Shown here piece after piece: positions 60,864 through 64,000 of a stretch of 64,000 nt of DNA. A program made the position numbers and the translations under genes. Source of the DNA: Anderseniella sp963700735. Lineage in GTDB: Bacteria; Pseudomonadota; Alphaproteobacteria; Rhizobiales; Aestuariivirgaceae. The stretch's first letter is position 1. Every line of letters starts with the position of its first letter. The DNA lies in assembly GCA_963700735.1 (NCBI GenBank), contig CAVOYR010000002.1, positions 62,001 to 126,000 on the forward strand, in the 5' to 3' direction. Below the pieces are notes generated by a model, which was not told the DNA's origin, did no database searches, and worked only from the letters and a program-made list of their open reading frames with translations.

Positions 60864-61808
60864 TTAATCGTCAAACAGGCTGGAAACCGACTCTTCCAGC
60901 GCTGTCCGCCGGATGGCCTCGCCGATCAGGTCCGCCACGGTGATGACGCGGATATTGCGCGACACGCGCACCGCTTCGGTCGCCTGGATCGAGTCGGTCA
61001 GCACCAGCTGCTTCAGCTTCGACGCGGTGATACGCGCCACCGCACCGCCCGACAGCACGCCGTGGGTGATGTAGGCCGACACGTCCGCCGCGCCTGCATC
61101 GAGCAAGGCCTCGGCCGCGTTGCACAGCGTGCCGCCGGAATCGACGATGTCATCGACGAGGATGCACGACATCCCGTCCACTTCGCCGATGATGTTCATG
61201 ACCTCCGACACGCCTGCGCGCTCGCGCCGCTTGTCGACGATGGCCAATGGCGCGCCGATCCGCTTGGCCAGCGCCCGTGCGCGCACCACGCCGCCCACGT
61301 CGGGCGACACGACGCATACTTCAGACCCGGAGAACCGGTCCTTGTTGGCCTTGATGTCGCGCACCATCACCGGCGCGGCATAGAGGTTGTCGGTCGGAAT
61401 GTCGAAGAAGCCCTGGATCTGGCCGGCATGCAGGTCGATGGTCAGTACGCGGTCAGCCCCTGCGCGCTCGAACATGTTGGCCACCAGCTTGGCAGAAATC
61501 GGGGTGCGCGGACCGGGCTTGCGATCCTGCCGGGCATAGCCGAAATACGGCACCACGGCCGTCACCCGCCTGGCCGAGGCGCGGCGCAGCGCATCGATGA
61601 TGATCAGCAGTTCCATCAGGTGGTCATTGGTCGGGAACGACGTTGACTGGACGATGAACACATCCTCGCCGCGCACGTTCTCCTGGATCTCGACGAACAC
61701 CTCCATGTCGGCGAACCGCCGCACGGAGCACTTGGTCATCGGCACATGCAGGTAGGCAGCAATGGCTTCAGCCAGAGGCCGGTTGGAATTGCCCGCAACA
61801 AGTTTCAT
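60864..61808 (-). CDS. prs: Ribose-phosphate pyrophosphokinase
   Basis: A 314-residue cytosolic enzyme making PRPP from ribose-5-phosphate and ATP. FADMEVFVEIQENVRGEDVF, YFGYARQDRKPGPRTPISA (flexible loop) and CILVDDIVDSGGTLCNAA (PRPP-binding motif) are diagnostic. The start at 61808 (MKLVAGNSNRPLAEAIA) fits the family; the frame runs to 61868 without further signal. Just downstream is the DUF1989 gene; the usual neighbour rplY is about 3 kb away. Confidence 0.97.
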   Translation of the reverse strand: MKLVAGNSNRPLAEAIAAYLHVPMTKCSVRRFADMEVFVEIQENVRGEDVFIVQSTSFPTNDHLMELLIIIDALRRASARRVTAVVPYFGYARQDRKPGPRTPISAKLVANMFERAGADRVLTIDLHAGQIQGFFDIPTDNLYAAPVMVRDIKANKDRFSGSEVCVVSPDVGGVVRARALAKRIGAPLAIVDKRRERAGVSEVMNIIGEVDGMSCILVDDIVDSGGTLCNAAEALLDAGAADVSAYITHGVLSGGAVARITASKLKQLVLTDSIQATEAVRVSRNIRVITVADLIGEAIRRTALEESVSSLFDD

Positions 61809-61970
61809 GTCGTGTTCGCCCTGCCACGCCGCAACCCGGGCGCTGCTGCACGCCAAGGGTCCGGTCAAACCAGCCTTATGACAGGTGTCTTACAACTGCT
61901 TGCGCCGCCTTGCCAACAACCGATTGACGCAAGTCCACAGTCCGTCAGCAAAAAATGCCGGAAACGCCAG

Positions 61971-63248
61971 TCAGTCGCGCACCTGCTCCACGAGGCTGAA
62001 GATGCCTTCGGCTGCGGCCTCGGCGGCAAAACCCGCCGTCTGGCCCCACCCCTCGTTGAGCGAGCCGGCCGGCACGTCGTTCTGCTGGCGCACGGTGCCA
62101 AGCACCTTGCCGGTGGGCAGCATCACGGCCCAGGCCAGTTCTACAGGCTGCACGCCGTTGCTGGCATTGCCGATGGCGACCTTGCCGGTGATCGCCAGCG
62201 CGGTCTCGCTGGGTTCCGACACCACCGGCCAGCCGGCCTGCCGCAGCACCTTGCGCATGGCGCGGAACAGTTCGTCGTTGCCGCGGCCCGGAGAGCCGGT
62301 CACGCCCACCAGGGCCACCTTGTCGATCTTCGATGCCTTGCCGGCGTTGACGGCCTTCGTGTCGGCCACGGCGGTCCTGGCCAGTTCGGCCTTCACGTCG
62401 GGTGCAGGTTGCGCGGTGGCCAATGCAGCCTCCCGCGCGGGCCGCGCCACCTGTTCGCTGGCATCGGCAGCACTGGCAGCCTCATCGGCTCCACCGTCGT
62501 CATCCTCGCCCATCAGGCTTGCCACCGACGAGCCGATGCCAGCCTGCCGCAACCGCTCCTGCGCCACCCGCTGGGCCGACTCGGCCAGGCGCTGGTTCAG
62601 TTGCTCCGGCGTCATGGAGTAAAGTTCATCCGGCGTGATCGAGGCGGTCGCCAGCGGTGAGTTCGGCCCATAGAAGCTCTCGAGGTCATACTCCTTGGCG
62701 GCATTCGGCCCGGCCTGCGCAAAGGTATGGCTCGGCGGCAGCACGCCTGCCTGGCGCACCTTGAAGCCAAGCTGAGCCAGCCGCGTGGCAAGGTTCTCCG
62801 CCGTGACCGACGCGATCCGCTTGATGATCACCGCATCGACCCCGGCCCACGCATCTGCGCCCGTGGCCGGCACAAGTTCCTGCCCGGTGATCTCATGCAG
62901 TACGCCACCCGTATTGCCGGTCAGCGTCCAGCGATACATCACGCGGATACCGCCACCCTCATTCACTGGCTCGAACTGGCCCGACATCTGGTAGCCATCG
63001 GTGAAATTGCCCTGCACGATGGCAATGTCGCGGCTGCCGGCCTCCTCGGCCAGGGCGTCCGCCAGGATGCCGGCCTTGTCGGCCGGCACACCGTTCATGG
63101 CAATCAGCGCGATCGGCGGCGGCGTCTTGCCGCTCGAGCCACCCGACAGGCCGGACTTGCCGAACTGCGATGGTTCTCCGCCACCACCGGCGCACGCGCT
63201 CAACATCAGCAGGCCGAGCAAAATGACCAGCGATCGCAACATCGCCAT
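61971..63248 (-). CDS. Putative lipoprotein, 425 residues
   Basis: A lipoprotein: the signal peptide MAMLRSLVILLGLLMLSAC ends with the lipobox LSAC (Cys19), followed by glycine/serine-rich AGGGGEPSQFGKSG. The body has a first domain (PPPIALIAMNGVPADKAGIL, then VMYRWTLTGNTGGVLHEITG), an Ala/Glu-rich helical linker (EEVARLR-like, ASAADASEQVARPAREAALA) and a second domain (SKIDKVALVGVTGSPGRGND). No family name is recognised. Single gene between prs and the GNAT gene. ATG 63248 or 63242. Confidence 0.72.
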   Translation of the reverse strand: MAMLRSLVILLGLLMLSACAGGGGEPSQFGKSGLSGGSSGKTPPPIALIAMNGVPADKAGILADALAEEAGSRDIAIVQGNFTDGYQMSGQFEPVNEGGGIRVMYRWTLTGNTGGVLHEITGQELVPATGADAWAGVDAVIIKRIASVTAENLATRLAQLGFKVRQAGVLPPSHTFAQAGPNAAKEYDLESFYGPNSPLATASITPDELYSMTPEQLNQRLAESAQRVAQERLRQAGIGSSVASLMGEDDDGGADEAASAADASEQVARPAREAALATAQPAPDVKAELARTAVADTKAVNAGKASKIDKVALVGVTGSPGRGNDELFRAMRKVLRQAGWPVVSEPSETALAITGKVAIGNASNGVQPVELAWAVMLPTGKVLGTVRQQNDVPAGSLNEGWGQTAGFAAEAAAEGIFSLVEQVRD

Positions 63249-63383
63249 GGGCAACGTCACGGTGTTTACATGCCAGCATTCTGCGTGGTGCGATCTCAAC
63301 GGTCTTGCCCACATCTGCTTGTTCAACCCACGAACTGCAACTTGCCTCATTCACGCCATGCGCCGCAAGCCAGCCCGAAGGTT

Positions 63384-63839
63384 CTATGCCTTCGGCGCGC
63401 GCCGGTACTGGATGAACGGTGATTTCTCGGCCACCTTGTCGTACAGGGTACGGCCGGGATAGTTGAACTCCTGCGTCGCCCAGTAGGTGCGCGTGGCACC
63501 CTTCGCATCGGCCTTGTCATACACCGCCATGATCAGTGCACGTCCTGCCCCGCCACCACGGATGGCCGGGTCCACGAACAGGTCCTCCAGGTAGCAGTAG
63601 ACAGTCGGCGACCAGGTCGAGCGGTGAAACACGTAGTGCGTGATCCCGGCAATGCGGCCTTCGTCATTGACGGCCACCAGTCCCTTCGGGTCCCACTCGA
63701 AATCACCCATCAGCCGCTGGAAGGTCAGCTCGATCTGGTCGTTGCTCAGCGAGGTCTTGTAAAACACCAGGTAGCCGTCAAACAGTTCGCGCCAGCGCGG
63801 CTTGTCTGCGGCTTCGAGTGCGCGAACCTTGTACGCCAT
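63384..63839 (-). CDS. GNAT-family N-acetyltransferase
   Basis: A 151-residue acetyltransferase. VYCYLEDLFVDPAIRGGGAGRALI holds the acetyl-CoA motif A (here RGGGAGRALI), preceded by GLVAVNDEGRIAGITHYVFH and followed by the Asn/Tyr region (RTYWATQEFNYPGRTLYDKV). Small-molecule or protein acceptor unknown. The ATG at 63839 has GGAGGTG at the ideal distance; the gene is directly downstream of a partial frame that runs off the window, 11 bases away, so they are an operon. Confidence 0.92.
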   Translation of the reverse strand: MAYKVRALEAADKPRWRELFDGYLVFYKTSLSNDQIELTFQRLMGDFEWDPKGLVAVNDEGRIAGITHYVFHRSTWSPTVYCYLEDLFVDPAIRGGGAGRALIMAVYDKADAKGATRTYWATQEFNYPGRTLYDKVAEKSPFIQYRRAPKA

Positions 63840-63850
63840 GAATGCACCTC

Positions 63851-64000
63851 CTAGCGGCAGATCAGCTTCAACGGATACGTCGATACCGGCTCGGGATCAC
63901 CCTTGGTGGTGATGTAGGTGCGCGCCAGCGTCATCGCCGTGCCGGTGCTGGAATCCATCAGGATCATGTGCGCAAAGAATACCATGTCCGGCACAATCTT
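63851..64000 (-). CDS. Partial CDS running off the window
   Basis: The C-terminal 49 codons of a protein on the minus strand, continuing beyond the window end: KIVPDMVFFAHMILMDSSTG, then ARTYITTKGDPEPVSTYPLK and LICR, stop at 63851. The Thr/Tyr-rich strand pattern suggests the end of a beta-rich domain. No family can be named from this fragment. Its stop lies inside the Shine-Dalgarno region of the GNAT gene. Confidence 0.6.
   Translation of the reverse strand, partial: KIVPDMVFFAHMILMDSSTGTAMTLARTYITTKGDPEPVSTYPLKLICR

Overview
The window is GC-rich (high-GC codon use throughout, apart from a few AT-rich patches) and looks like an alphaproteobacterial chromosome, most likely Hyphomicrobiales or a neighbour. 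Grounds: the bc1 operon petABC beside trmL and hemF; a prs/rplY/pth/ychF set; an N-terminally extended UvrB of the rhizobial type; the mtnP-apt-mtnA-aldolase cluster; Xre/RES toxin-antitoxin genes; and abundant short palindromic intergenic repeats. No rRNA, tRNA, CRISPR array or prophage was seen. Functions are assigned from sequence motifs only; no database search was run.

Layout. 0-10.5 kb: Bcr/CflA exporter, small secreted protein, acyl-CoA thioesterase, a TetR-controlled operon (tetR, SRPBCC, a gutted VOC gene, DUF1428), a large Calx-beta/glucose-sorbosone dehydrogenase protein, a BtuF-like protein, an SDR, DUF411, DUF486 and rlmJ. 10.5-16.2 kb: glycine-rich secreted protein, a divergent pair with an HNH nuclease, a CBS protein, and uvrB carrying intergenic-type repeats in frame at both ends. 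16.2-20.5 kb is an accessory island: a small unknown protein, an AT-rich HEPN-motif protein whose Shine-Dalgarno is separated from its start codon by an IS5-like insertion, and the first copy of a ~530-bp promoter-bearing structured non-coding unit. 20.5-33.4 kb: dodecin, metallo-hydrolase, DUF922, cold-shock protein, glutamine amidotransferase, large SGNH hydrolase, a second HNH nuclease, a frameshifted GcvT/DmdA-like gene and a frameshifted Lrp-type regulator, DEAD-box helicase, flavin reductase and an MDR oxidoreductase.

33.5-36.9 kb is a second island: a minus-strand operon of an unrecognised 449-aa protein, an Xre/MbcA-type antitoxin, a RES toxin and a coupled 35-codon ORF, read from a promoter with a palindrome in its spacer. 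The second copy of the structured non-coding unit lies directly upstream. 36.9-49.9 kb: two paralogous MFS transporters, hemF, lipase, trmL, petABC, a membrane-protein/SDR-DoxX pair, and a 5'-methylthioadenosine salvage operon that ends in a class II aldolase. 49.9-64 kb: an RTX-repeat protein, an SDR with two MaoC dehydratases, a sulfotransferase-like gene, ychF-pth-rplY, a tandem outer-membrane-protein pair whose second copy is decayed, a DUF1989 protein, prs, a lipoprotein, a GNAT and a partial gene.

The strongest unexplained signals are: the duplicated structured RNA unit (19776-20310 and 36291-36820), which shows at least one compensatory base-pair change and has its own -35/-10 in each copy; the repeats invading uvrB in frame, one kind being a palindrome with a constant core but arms that change together; the IS insertion that uncouples the HEPN gene from its ribosome binding site; and the RES/Xre operon with extra genes. 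Several conserved genes carry one-base frameshifts (near 27924, 29183, 38060, 45085 and four in 59.3-59.7 kb), so some caution about sequence accuracy is warranted.
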